Source of the DNA: Litomosoides sigmodontis | Taxonomy: Eukaryota > Nematoda > Chromadorea > Rhabditida > Onchocercidae | DNA: 64,000 bases | Direction of reading: 5' to 3' | Assembly (NCBI GenBank): GCA_963070105.1 | Contig: OY718804.1 | Location: 4,425,317-4,489,316, forward strand | Shown: positions 1-11,700 of the stretch, piece by piece | Layout of the letters: the number at the start of each line of letters is the position of its first letter | How positions within the stretch are numbered: position 1 is the stretch's first letter | Made by a program: the position numbers and the translations under genes | Notes under the pieces: generated by a model | Databases searched by the model: none | What the model was told of the DNA's origin: nothing | Seen by the model: the letters and a program-made list of their open reading frames with translations, nothing else

Positions 1-93
1 TTCTTTATACAGATTGCTCTTGAAACTAATTTACTTTCTTCTATTTTATACTTGCATTCTCGCTGTACGTTGTACAATTCATGTATTTTGTAG

Positions 94-3000
94 GCATTTA
101 TCCGCCAATCAAGAGATTTTCGTGAATTCATTGGAATTTCTTGAATCCTATGCTGGTCCATCCTTTCGTTCCTCCACCGAGAAGTTTCGTGTCGCCTTCG
201 CATCTGTGCCTACTAATTTGCATTTGCAACAGTTTTCCGTTGAAGGACATTCCTATAGTTACCTCACCGTTGGCACTGCCAGCGCCATTCCTCTTCGTTT
301 TGCGGTAAGAACTGCTAGCGGTGCACGAGCATATTGTATTGTACTTTCATTATTGCTTTTTTTTTTACAGCGTGGCGGCTTAGCAAAGCAACTCAATTCA
401 CTATGTAATTCAGTGAACAATCCAAAACAAGTTGATCATATTCTCGATTGCCGTTTTTACCGAAGACGTCGAATTTTGCAAAATGCGAAGTGTACAATCG
501 GTGAACTGTCACGGAAAATCGATACTGAGTGGCATATTGCAGACTTTGGTAAAGTAGACAAAACTGGCATACAATTAATGGCTGATATAAAACAAGTGCG
601 TATTCGTAATATAGAAAGCACATTTGCTTATTTTCGTAGTTCTATTATCTGCAAAAGACATTAAGGTCGATGTTTTTTAGCTCCATGAAAATTTAATTGA
701 TTTAATTGGTTCTTTCCCAGTCGTGTCTACATTAATCGATTATCTCTCTCACTGGTCTCGAACTCAGAGTTCCACGACACGATTACCTCATGAAAAGGTA
801 AAGGTTTTGTTTAATTCTACGTACGATATCAAAGCATCGACTTCTTATGATAAAGAGTAGTCTAAAGAGTACGAAGCTAATTTTACATTACTCTGCAGTT
901 ATATGCAAAAAATCAAATTAAATAAAAGTTTTATTTAAATTCTCTCAAAGAGTGACTTAAATAGGTGACTCTAACTACATCCAGAGATCTGTAGTTAGTA
1001 CGATACGGCTTAATCGATTTAAAAGTATTTTTTCATTGCGCAGTACACATGATATAGTGCTCATAATGCTTGGTTTTTCAGTAACATGAGTTCCTTAGTT
1101 CTGTTCCAGGGAAAACATTTTATACCGGACGGTTTGGACAACCAGCTGGACACAATAGAAGCTTTTCTAATCAGTTTGAATACCAAAATGGCAGTTATCG
1201 ATTCTGTACCCAATAATGAAGTAATAGTTCGCCAAAAATGGTCAAACCAAATGTTTTTTTGAAAATTTGAGAATAATTATTACGGTCAGAACTTTCTACA
1301 AAAGTGTATTACCAACATCGGTTTTACAATTGATTTAGTTGAAGTTTTAAGATGACTTAGATTAAAATGGTTTTCAGGATTCCAGGAAAGAGTATATGAA
1401 TAATGCAAGGCAGACTTTTAATTCTGTTCTTGATGCATTATTGCAGCTGACGGAAAGTCTTCTTGATGCTCAACTTTTAGGTGCTTATTTTAAATCATTT
1501 TTTAAGTTGTTTATATACAATGTTATATACATATATATTAAATACGCCAGACTGGTTGGGTAAAACGTCCATGTTTACAGGTTTGGTTTTGGCATTAAAA
1601 AAATCCAGTGACTGCCAACTTTACTTCCATATCCAATTAAGAAGTGATTTGGTGTTGTCTCAAGCAATTACCATAGTGACAACTGGATTGCTTGCCCTTT
1701 TAGAGCAGGAATCATCGAAACCGCCGGATTGGTCGATTGTTGCTCCGCTCGTCACCGTGAGCGCTTTAATTTTTTTATTTCCGTACGACTACTGTGCTAT
1801 TTTTTTTGAGCAAGTTCTACTGTGCTATTTTCTTTACTTTTTAGGTATTCTCCTTTCTGTCTTGCTACGGAGACGAGCGAGGCATGATGGAAGATGCAAG
1901 GGAATGTTGGACAGCTTTACACGATCGAGTTTTATTTAAATTTCGTCATACTACCTCATCTGTCTCATCGGTTTGCGTACCAACAGTTAGCGGTGATCGC
2001 TCAAGACTTATTGTCCAAGTACCTTTGCCACACAATGTATACGAGGTCTTATATCTTTTACATATGAATTCTTGTAATTCAGATGGACTAAATTTTAAGA
2101 AATCATTTTAATTTGTGTTAGTGAGTTATCACTATAGTGGTTTTTCAGAGTTTGTCAGAACCTCTTCGATCGGGCTGTACATTCAGCGTGAATACAGTTT
2201 TCTGGAATCTGGGCATTAATCATGAAGCCACATTATCTCAATCGATTGCTGGTGATAGTTCATTGGAGCCGTCTATAAATCTTGCTGCTGTTAAAGCGTT
2301 GGCCTCTTATGCTTCAACTCTGAAGGACATATCACACACGGTGGAGGAGCTTGTTGCTGACCTTACCGCCACTGTAAAGTTCCCACTTCATTTTCTGTCC
2401 TTCACTACACTTGTACTATCAATTTTTTCGTTACTGTGATTTCTTTATTTATCCACCTACAGGTAGAAGCAAATCCGACCAACAAGAACATATCGATCTT
2501 TCGATTAGTGATGGCTGCAAACACTGCTCTTCATGGAATTTCAGTACTCTGTTGCAAGAGTGGAAAAGACCGTACTTCGATGGCCATAACTTATGAAGAA
2601 GGGCGAGTTATACGTGAAAATTGCGGAGTGACTGCTGAACAGGTAATTATATTCAATGTTCATTTTGTAGGACATTATCACAAATTTTATTCCATTCATT
2701 GTTTAGTAAGTTCACTGCTACAAAACCTTTCTGAATATTTGTGGGGCAGCAATAGCCGTATTGGGTGTCTTTCAAGCTTCATGCAAAGAGATAAAAATGG
2801 CATGTGAAGACCTTCGAAAATAAAACCAGTTGATTCAAAGACTCTGGACAAGATGCTTATATACACTGATACTTTATCTACGGTTCAACCAGAGAAAATT
2901 GATTCAAAACTAATAACAAACCTACTGACTTAACATTAATGATAATAAAATATATGCGAAGGTTATTAGTAGCTATTTTACAACTATGATGTTCATAATT

Positions 3001-3212
3001 ATTAGCGTCGCTTTTCTACGTACGTGGATATTATTCTTCCTTTTCAGATGGGAGAAATGATTGTTTGCCTGCGTCGAGAAGGTGTACGACGTGAAAACTG
3101 TCGTAAAAATATTGGGAAAGCATTGTATTCGTTCTCACCTTTTCAAATAAATTTCATTCCCAAAGAATTTCGCCCTCCGTCGGGTACTTTTGCGCAGGGA
3201 ATCGCCAGCTGA
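94..3212 (+). CDS. Inositol polyphosphate 4-phosphatase (INPP4 family), 5'-partial
   Basis: Ten exons: 94-304, 371-595, 681-797, 1110-1220, 1378-1480, 1581-1756, 1845-2045, 2149-2373, 2463-2642, 3048-3212. All phases join, giving about 570 C-terminal residues; the N-terminus (with the expected C2 domain) lies before the window. Family members remove the 4-phosphate from phosphatidylinositol 3,4-bisphosphate at membranes and dampen PI3K/Akt signalling. The diagnostic CX5R loop is CKSGKDRTS in the exon at 2463; vertebrate INPP4 proteins have CKSAKDRT, so one Ala is replaced by Gly. The C-terminus has the conserved LRREGVRRENCRKNIG and FRPPSGTF segments and ends at the position usual for the family. 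The exon starting at 1110 could instead use an acceptor about 28 bp earlier; only the chosen one is in phase. Seen: motif and junctions. Known: enzyme activity of the family. Confidence 0.88.
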
Positions 3213-5716
3213 TCGCAGGGAATCGCCACTTTTCCGTATTTTTTCTCCACTTGTATATTTCATTATCATAATATCAAATACGTATGTTTTCTCATAAAAA
3301 TATCCTAGCTTTTCAGATCGTTCGAAGTGAATCGCTCAGTAGCAAACTGACAATTGTAGATAATTAGTTATTTTTACCATGGATACGGTCGTAGACACAC
3401 TATATTTGATTGGATTGCTTGGCATTTTTTTTAATGATCCAGCCCTAGGAGAAAATGAGCATTTGAAAACCCAATTGCTCCGAAATAAAGCGGAACATTT
3501 TGCTACAAGTTTTAAAGCAATGTAAGCTTTTTTGGAATCACTTTTGAACCTGAGACCTTGTATGCGCTCAATACAATTGAAACTTTGTATAACAGCACTA
3601 ATTTTGTCGTGTAGTATGGACATCCGGCAGCTGAGCTGCATATTCGTGATGCTAGGATCATCGTAATATTGCTGTTGCCACAGCTCATTGTTCAAGCCGA
3701 TACAAATCATACCGTATGGGTCATACAAATTTGAACTAAGCTTGTCAACGTTTAGGATATTTTGTTAGGAATATTGTCTATCGGGTTATCCATTCATGCT
3801 TTAATTTTCACTGTGATCATTTTAGTCACCTTTTTCATTTTGTTTTTGTTTTTATTCACTATAGTTTGAAGCTATTGGACCTTAAAGGAGGTCAATAAAG
3901 ATATATAAACAAAGCGTCAAAGATTTGGTGCATTGTAATGGTCGATAACGTATCAATTGGGGTAGCACATTTGATTTTCATCTTATATACTTACATATAA
4001 CAATATTCACATACTTCATTGCTTTAGATTAAGATTTTACTCTTTGGACTTCTGAAAGATTAAATTCATAGCCCCAATTGTGTAACCAGTATAATAATAA
4101 ATAGAGGAAATAATGTTTTTGCTTTTTAAAAGTTTAGGTTTTTGTTTTTTTGAATTAAGCGCTAACGCTCCAGAAAAAAAGCCTTAGAGCAAGGAGAAAC
4201 ACTTTATTATTTGAATTTCTTATTCAAACTACCTTAATTTGTAATGTTAGAAAATGAATGCGACAGTTTGCTAGCATAAAGCAAAAAGCATGCACTAAAC
4301 GTACGGCAGTGTTGCCGCCAATGTTCGAATGCATTATTTTCTTTAAAGGGTAGTGTACTGTTATCGGATCTTAAAAAATTTTTTCTGTACCGCATAAGTT
4401 GAATTGCTTGAGATCTTCAGAAATCTTAGAAATATTTCGGAATACGATAATGGGGGAACGGCAACTGCACTCCGTCGCTTAAGTCAGGACGTCTATCACA
4501 AGCAAAGCTACAATATAGATAATCTCTAAGGTGTGCGACGCCGACTCACATATTACATCAAAATCTGGCGTAGCCTATAAGCACTATTCGAGATATGAGA
4601 GGTTTAGCAAAGAATAATAAGAATGAAGATCCGAACTTTCCCGAGTTAATTGATTCATTCATTAATAATTTCGGGAATTAATCCTAAGTTTATTTCACGT
4701 CCAAAAAGTAAATTTCAATAACCCCTCTGCGTCACATCTTGTCTCGAAACTTTGTGGTAACCAAAATTTATTCATTCGTCTCTGAAAATCAGCCAAATTA
4801 TAAAGCATTTGCTAACTTTTGAAGAGCGCTTTATTTAAACATAGCATATTTGGTGTTCAGCAATAAAACCTCAACGAAATAGTTATCATTTTTGATAAAG
4901 CTTATCAAAAAGAGGAAAGTACTAAGTTATCACAGTGCTTCCACCAGTATCTATAACAGCAATATATTTGCAGGAAATTTTTGATAAAGAATAACATAAG
5001 GGAGAAAAGTAGAGTGATAACGATTGGTAACCTACATAATCCCGAAAATAAAAAATATATAAAATACCTATCTCCTTTATTTTCTCTCTCAACAGTTCAA
5101 TTGTTATCAGAATTATCTAATTACGATCAGTGTTTATTTAAATGAACAAGGATACTTGGCACGGAGTGTCATCTTTCTAACTGAATTTTTTCATTTAAAA
5201 TCACGTAAAATTTCACTATAACGGAAACGTTGCCATTAAAGCAAACATTCACATTTGACTCAGTCTATTTCCTTCTAACTCAAAGGGAAATAAAGAATCA
5301 ACAGTTGAAAAATAAAGAATCATAAGCTTAACATTATTCAAATAATAGAGTGTAAGTGAAAAAGCAGCGAACACAAGAAAAAAAATGAACAAGAGTAACA
5401 TTATTTCCTCTCATTCCATATTTTATATGAGAAAAAAGGCAACCATGTGTTCAAACTGATTTAATAAATCATACAGTTCGTTTATTCTAGACACTTCCGC
5501 GAAATGAATTGAAATTAAGCTCGAATTGAAATCAAATTAAGAAATTAAGCGAAATGAATAAATAGATTAATTAACGCATTCAGATATATAAATGAAATAC
5601 AACTATGTGGATGTAATAAGACACTGCTCACTAATTACAATACATAATTTATGGGGAACTTCCCAAAATATCAGTAATATATTATTACATAGTTCATCGT
5701 GTTTCAAATTACTCTT
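3213..5716. other. Intergenic region between two convergent genes
   Basis: This is the 3' flank of the INPP4-like gene on the + strand and of the gck-4-like kinase on the - strand. A polyadenylation-like AATAAA occurs near 3893. Apart from the uncertain ORF at 3336-3728 I see only AT-rich sequence with short A/T runs. No RNA gene or transposon ends were recognised. Confidence 0.5.
3336..3728 (-). CDS. Uncertain ORF, 130 codons, unrecognised
   Basis: An uninterrupted reading frame of 130 codons whose first in-frame initiator is TTG, not ATG; an acceptor-like cttag lies just upstream, so it could be an internal exon. The predicted protein starts LYDPYGMICIGLNNELWQ and is basic towards its end, with no recognised domain. 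The opposite strand holds an ATG-started 47-codon frame at 3380-3523 that also looks natural in codon use, so the coding strand is unclear. It may be a decayed gene or transposon fragment, or chance. I assign no function. Confidence 0.2.
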   Translation of the reverse strand: MYDPYGMICIGLNNELWQQQYYDDPSITNMQLSCRMSILHDKISAVIQSFNCIERIQGLRFKSDSKKAYIALKLVAKCSALFRSNWVFKCSFSPRAGSLKKMPSNPIKYSVSTTVSMVKITNYLQLSVCY

Positions 5717-8700
5717 TCAAGGATCCGAATTGTCAATTATTGCTGTTGGCGGCGGTCCAACGAGTATTTCTTGTCTGCCTGACAAAAAATGACCTGCTCA
5801 TGTTGCTCAAATGTAGAACTACGCAGGCTACAGAACAGTGAAAATTACAATCTTAAAGCAACTTCAATTATAAAGTTGCAATAATGTCTCACTTGATATA
5901 GAGCTAGTTGGAGAAACTGTTGTTGACAGTTGCTGCAATTGTGCATTTTCCTTCCTGTAGAATGCTTCTACTTCATCGAGTTCACGAGTAAATTCTGCTT
6001 CTAGTGCCTGCAATTAACCAAATAAACCTGCAGCATTACGGTGGAATTTTCTTGCATATCCGTACTCACATTCAATTAGACACAAACAAATCCTTTTCCA
6101 TACGTCACTCAAAATGAGGCCCATTATTTTTAAATTTTTTAAAAATATTATTACTAAACAAAAGCAAAAAAAGCAAGATACCTGTTTCCTAATTGGCAAG
6201 CCAGCTTTCCAGTCAGCTACCACCTGTTCATATTCTCTCTCATACATCTCCATCTTGTTTTCCTCTGCTTCCAGTAGCATTCTACGTTTCTCACTCTGAA
6301 CAAGTACATAATGTAAAAAGTGGTATTTTCGACTTCATGGTGATGAAACCATGATTTTCATTACAAAGCTGAAAGGATCAAAGTTTTCATAATTTACTCA
6401 TTGTCGCAAAACCGTTTTGGGTGCTGCAAAGCGATTTTCAATTCTTCTTCACTTGAAGAAATAGTATAAAGATATTGAAATAACTCAGGCATTTATAAAT
6501 GCAGCAGTCACGGCATAAAATCTATCCATAGAAAAACTCAACTTACGTGAATCTCTTCCAATTCCCGTACAGCTGCTGCATTTTTCTCCTTCAATTCTCT
6601 TAGTTTCCGGGCATATTTAGTGTCATGTTCTTCTAAAGCATTTCGTACACGCTGTTTTTCCTTTTCTTCAAACGCTCGTATTTTTTCATTAAGCGTTGCA
6701 GGATCATCTTTCTAAAGATGGACAAATTTGAAGAAAGTAAGCAAAGCAAATGACACTTATTATGTCAAACTTGAATATCTGCTACCTGACATGAAATACG
6801 TAGACTCTCCTTAAACATAGCAATTCGAGTTTTGGATTCAGTACGAAAATCTTTAGGTAAACGTTTTTTGAAACTGGCGTACAAACGTATTTGTTCCTCT
6901 TCGTCCATTTCATTTACTCGGCGCATATGATCCAACTCCTATAGAATTGGAAAGCAGCAATTATTAATCAGTACAACTCTTTAAATCATATAAAAGTTCA
7001 CTACATGAATTTACACATCAACTCACTCTTTGGTGCCTAGCAAGCATTTGAGTTCTTTGTAAATAAAAGCGATCTTTCAATTCCTGCTTATTGAGATGAT
7101 GCCGTTCAGCCAGTTGCTTCTCTTCCAGATCCCACTCCGAAGCTTCACGTGACCTGATGGCAAATAAGTGAATTTCGAAAACAAAAATGAGCAAATCTAA
7201 TTTCCATAGAAAAGCATATTAGGGAAAAAAACAAAACGCAAATTTCAGCTAGATCAAAGCTTAAACTTCTTCACATCCCTTCAATTATTCAACAGGTCAA
7301 GAAGAAAACCTCAAAATAGCATGTTTTTGTTGCTGGAAATTTTTTTCAATTTGCAAAATCTTCATTTTATGATCCAGCTGGATACGAGTCATGCGTGCCA
7401 CTTGTTCAGACTGCTGCTCAGCAACAAAGTTTATCTCCTGAGATATTGCTTTTTATTGGTCTCAAAAAGAACACACTATTTTATAAAGTAACTTATGTAA
7501 AAAATGTTTATATTATAATTTCCATTAATTCTAACTCTCTTTTGCTGATCGTTATCCAGCTGTTCTTTCCGTACACGATAACAATCTTTACGTTGACTTT
7601 TTGGAAGTGTGTCTATTTCCATTTTCAAGTCCCGTTGTTCTTGTTTCAGTTGTTCCCGAAACATCCTCAATTCGCGTTCCTAAAATGCAATAATAATTTG
7701 AAAAAACTACTGTTGGTTTAAACAGCCAATATGTAAGCATCAATAGATCTCCGGAAAGTTCGTCATATTGTCTTTTGCACTACCATTACATTATACTCCA
7801 TAATCAATAAGCCCTTCGGTCAAGCTTGAATTTGAGCTAGATATTTTATTTGACAGCGACATCCTACGGAAGTATCACATTGATAAATCCTCTACAGGTG
7901 AGTATGCCTGAGAAAAAAACATACACTATAAACAAGAGTGATACTAACCTGATCACTTTGCATTCTCTTCAATGACTGCTTTATATCTTCATTATGGATT
8001 TCCTCACACTCTTTTAACTGCCTCTTCTGTGTCCTCGCCAACATTTGCAATTCAATATCCGTTTTTTTACTGATATTCTGAAGTGACCAAGATAACCACT
8101 ACAATCTGACATGCATATATCAAATAACCCATGGGAGGGAATAATTTTTCTATAAGCTAACCTCATTCTACAAGCTACCATATACTCACTATACCTTATT
8201 TCCTATAATGAGACAATTCATAATTATTAAATTAATAGAAAACAAACTACATGCTTTCATGTAGTTTGTTTTCTATTAACTGAAAAGTTAAAACGGAAAA
8301 ACACTTTTGTACTTCAAACAAAACGCTTACTTCTTTATCGGTAGCAAAACGTTTCATTTGTTCGTTCCGTAACGCTTCGGCCTTTGCATTCAATTCACGC
8401 TGTTGACGCGCTTCTTCACGTTGTAAACGGCGCAGCTCATGTAACTGTTGTTTCCTGGAAACAAATAAAGTAAAATTAAGAAATGAAATAAACTAAGATT
8501 TAAAGGAACACTACATCACAGCTTTACAGTCGGCAGCATTTAACACTAATAAAACCAAAAAAATGGATCACAAAAAGTATCATGATCTCTCAGGAATAGC
8601 AAGGCAAATCCAAAGAAAATTCCAAATTACAAGAATTGCCCATTTAAAGACCAATTTTTACATGATCGATCGCTCAGCAAATATGTCAGTCAAAAAATAC

Positions 8701-11700
8701 TAATAATTATTCCCATTTTCTCTAATTCACAATTTTCGAGACTAGAACTGAAAAATTTGAAGAAACAAAAGACTGATGCATTCACACAATAGAGTCAAGC
8801 AACACAATGAAAAGTGCAAAATGTAAAAAGACTGTATCTCAAACATACAGATTGCACACATTCACAAACATGCACAAAGAGAAACAAGTTAGCGGGTACT
8901 ACTACCGAACAAAATACTAAAACAACGGTCAATAATGCGACGAATCTAAGCACAATATAAATTCAAAGACTGACCAATCACCATAGGGCGATATATAATA
9001 GCGTGGGAGAAGGCTGTAAAAATTATTTAAATGCTAGCAAATTTGAAGTGCAACAAAGATAATCCGAAACTCCACAACAGAAAAATATCAGGAACGAAAG
9101 TGAGGCGGCAAAATATTTCTCGACATGACAAGTAATTTATAGTTATTCATTGTACTCGAATAATAAACCATGTCAAAGTATACAAAAACCCAAACTTTTT
9201 GCAGCAGTGGACTTTTACACTTCCATTCCTATAGAACACACAGAAGTTGCTGCAAAATGCTTAAATACATGAAGTTGCTTAAATACATGAAGCGGAACTT
9301 CGAAAATCAAAAACTAACCTCAATTCATAGTCCTGCTTTACTCCGAATACTTGATGAGACGTTGATGTCATCTGAACACCATCAACAACGTATACTCGAG
9401 TTTTCTTTGTCACAGTTTGACGATGCGGTGAGCGCCGCGAGACAGCAATTAATGCACTCGTGTTTTGAGCCTGGAAACGGAAAGAACAAATTCCACTAGC
9501 TTAATTTTCCCTTTTTAGAAAATGGGGTCCGCTGAAACAAATGAATCTTGAAAGCGATTAAACCAAAAGCAAACTCGGTATTAGCTGCCCTATCGCCTAT
9601 GATTGTGATAATAACGTGAATTGAGTGAACCACTTTTGAGGTGTGTGCCAATTCATAACATCAACCGACCACACACTCCAGTTTTTACAATGAACGTCAA
9701 ATAGCATTTATTCGGTGTACTTCCGAAACATAATAGAGTCTGCTCTTGATCTCAAAAAGAAACTAATTAGCGAAAACTTACTTTAGTACCATTTTCTACT
9801 GACTTTTTGTTCGCTAACCCTTTCCGTTGTGAGTTTGATAACTTCCTGTCACTACTACTTCCACCTATATTACTCTCATAATAATCAACCGGCGGTTCTG
9901 GCGGAGGAGTAGTTAACATGGTCTGAAGTACCGGTATTACCGATTCTGATATTGATGCTACACTACCATCATGCTGCAAAACAAAAGAAAAATCAAATGT
10001 CAACTTAACTCTCAAATACAGTGGTTAATTCTTTGAGTATAATTCATGATGATTAAGCTATAATAGTGATTTTCCTATTACTCTGAATTAACAAAACCTT
10101 AGCATTCAATATATTATATATATGCGTAAATAAAAGTAATAAATCATAAAAAATGATGCGTAAATAAAATTTTACAGTGTAATACGTTAAATCTAGATGC
10201 TAAATTTACCGTATTACACCGTAAAATTCTCAGCTTGGATAAGCTTAGATAGATAAGCATTTACAACTGAAAAAATTAAATACAACGAAATTATTTACCT
10301 CACCGGATTTGCCCTCATAGGTCTGCCGTTGAAAATATTTACTAGAATTTGAAGAACTGGACGATGCTGTTCCAAAATAATCATATTCGTGATCCTATAA
10401 CAAGTTATTTTGCAGTGTCATAATCTATACAACGTTTTAAAAAGCTTCAAAGAATCCAGTTGTGTTGTCATGCAATTTTTTTGACGGACAATCTTATGAG
10501 GTTAATAATGGGAAAGCCAAACATTTTCAAATCGGTAGAAATTTCAACCGACTTATCATCTAGAAGAAACTGAAAGCATAAGTTTTACCAGCTGCACTTC
10601 TTTCCTTTTGTGACTTGTTGTAGGTGTAAGTTGATGACCTGGAAGATTGCCATTTTGATCCCCTGTATTATCTTTTTTCTGTTCACTTATGTTCTGCAGA
10701 ACCACTTTACTTGGTTCTTGATTCCATTCCGCAATTAATCGCTTACGATTCCGATTCTGTAACTACCAGTATCAGAATGACGATGATTTTTAATAAATTT
10801 TACTGCGAAATAATTGCATGATCTCTTACAATATTCCGATTTTGTTCCTGCCGCCAGGCGTGATCAATGGTCTTTGCTGCAACAACAGCGCTGTGTCGTG
10901 AGAAATGAGTTGGTCTAGGTGGTGACGAACCGACACGAGATGAAGATACAGTAACAACCTTGAATTTTTGATTCATTACATAAAAAGTTTTAGCAGAAAC
11001 ACAAAAAACTGAATACATAAAATAGATTGAAGAATACCTTTGAGGAAATTTTACTTGGTACAAAAATTATTCCCTCATACCTGCCCCTTAAAAAATTATA
11101 CTTTGCGAATATTCGTTTGCTTGTTGCTGCTTTCTGGGTATGATAATGGCCGACGGATCTCAATGATTGTCTTTTCAGCTCTTTTATCACCCACTGATAT
11201 TGTGGCAGTCTTTGCAGGCAAACTAGGAGGTTGCATCATTCTATCCTCCACTTTTAGCTCAGAACTGGAAATAGGGACTTTGAAGCCTGCTTGCATGGAA
11301 CTCTGGTGTTTTAGCGGTTGCTTATTCTCCAGAAGGGGAGAACTCTGCAAAATAGGTTTTTCATAAATCCGAATTTCTTCTGTTTGTTTCTTCTTGTTTT
11401 ACTTTTTTCTCGCTTTTTATCTCTGGCTTTACTGCGGAAATGTTTGTTCTATCCAATCGAACAGATCAAAAAAATTTTTGACCATAAAATGGGAAGACCG
11501 CTACTCGCGACTTCTCTCGCTTAATGAATTTATTAAAGATTATTTTTCTAATTAATTTCTAATCCCACCATATCGTTCTGTCAAAGTAAGTAATATTCAT
11601 AAATACCGTCAAAAATGCAATAGAAATATGGAAACTCAGAAATAAGCGAATAACATGTTTTATCCTTTCTATATGCCACAATAAAGCATGAAATACCTGC

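Noticed and set aside
1..93. 5' extension of the first INPP4 frame to 14
   Set aside because: The sequence before 94 is a T-rich intron ending in a tag acceptor; the hydrophobic translation is intron, not a signal peptide.
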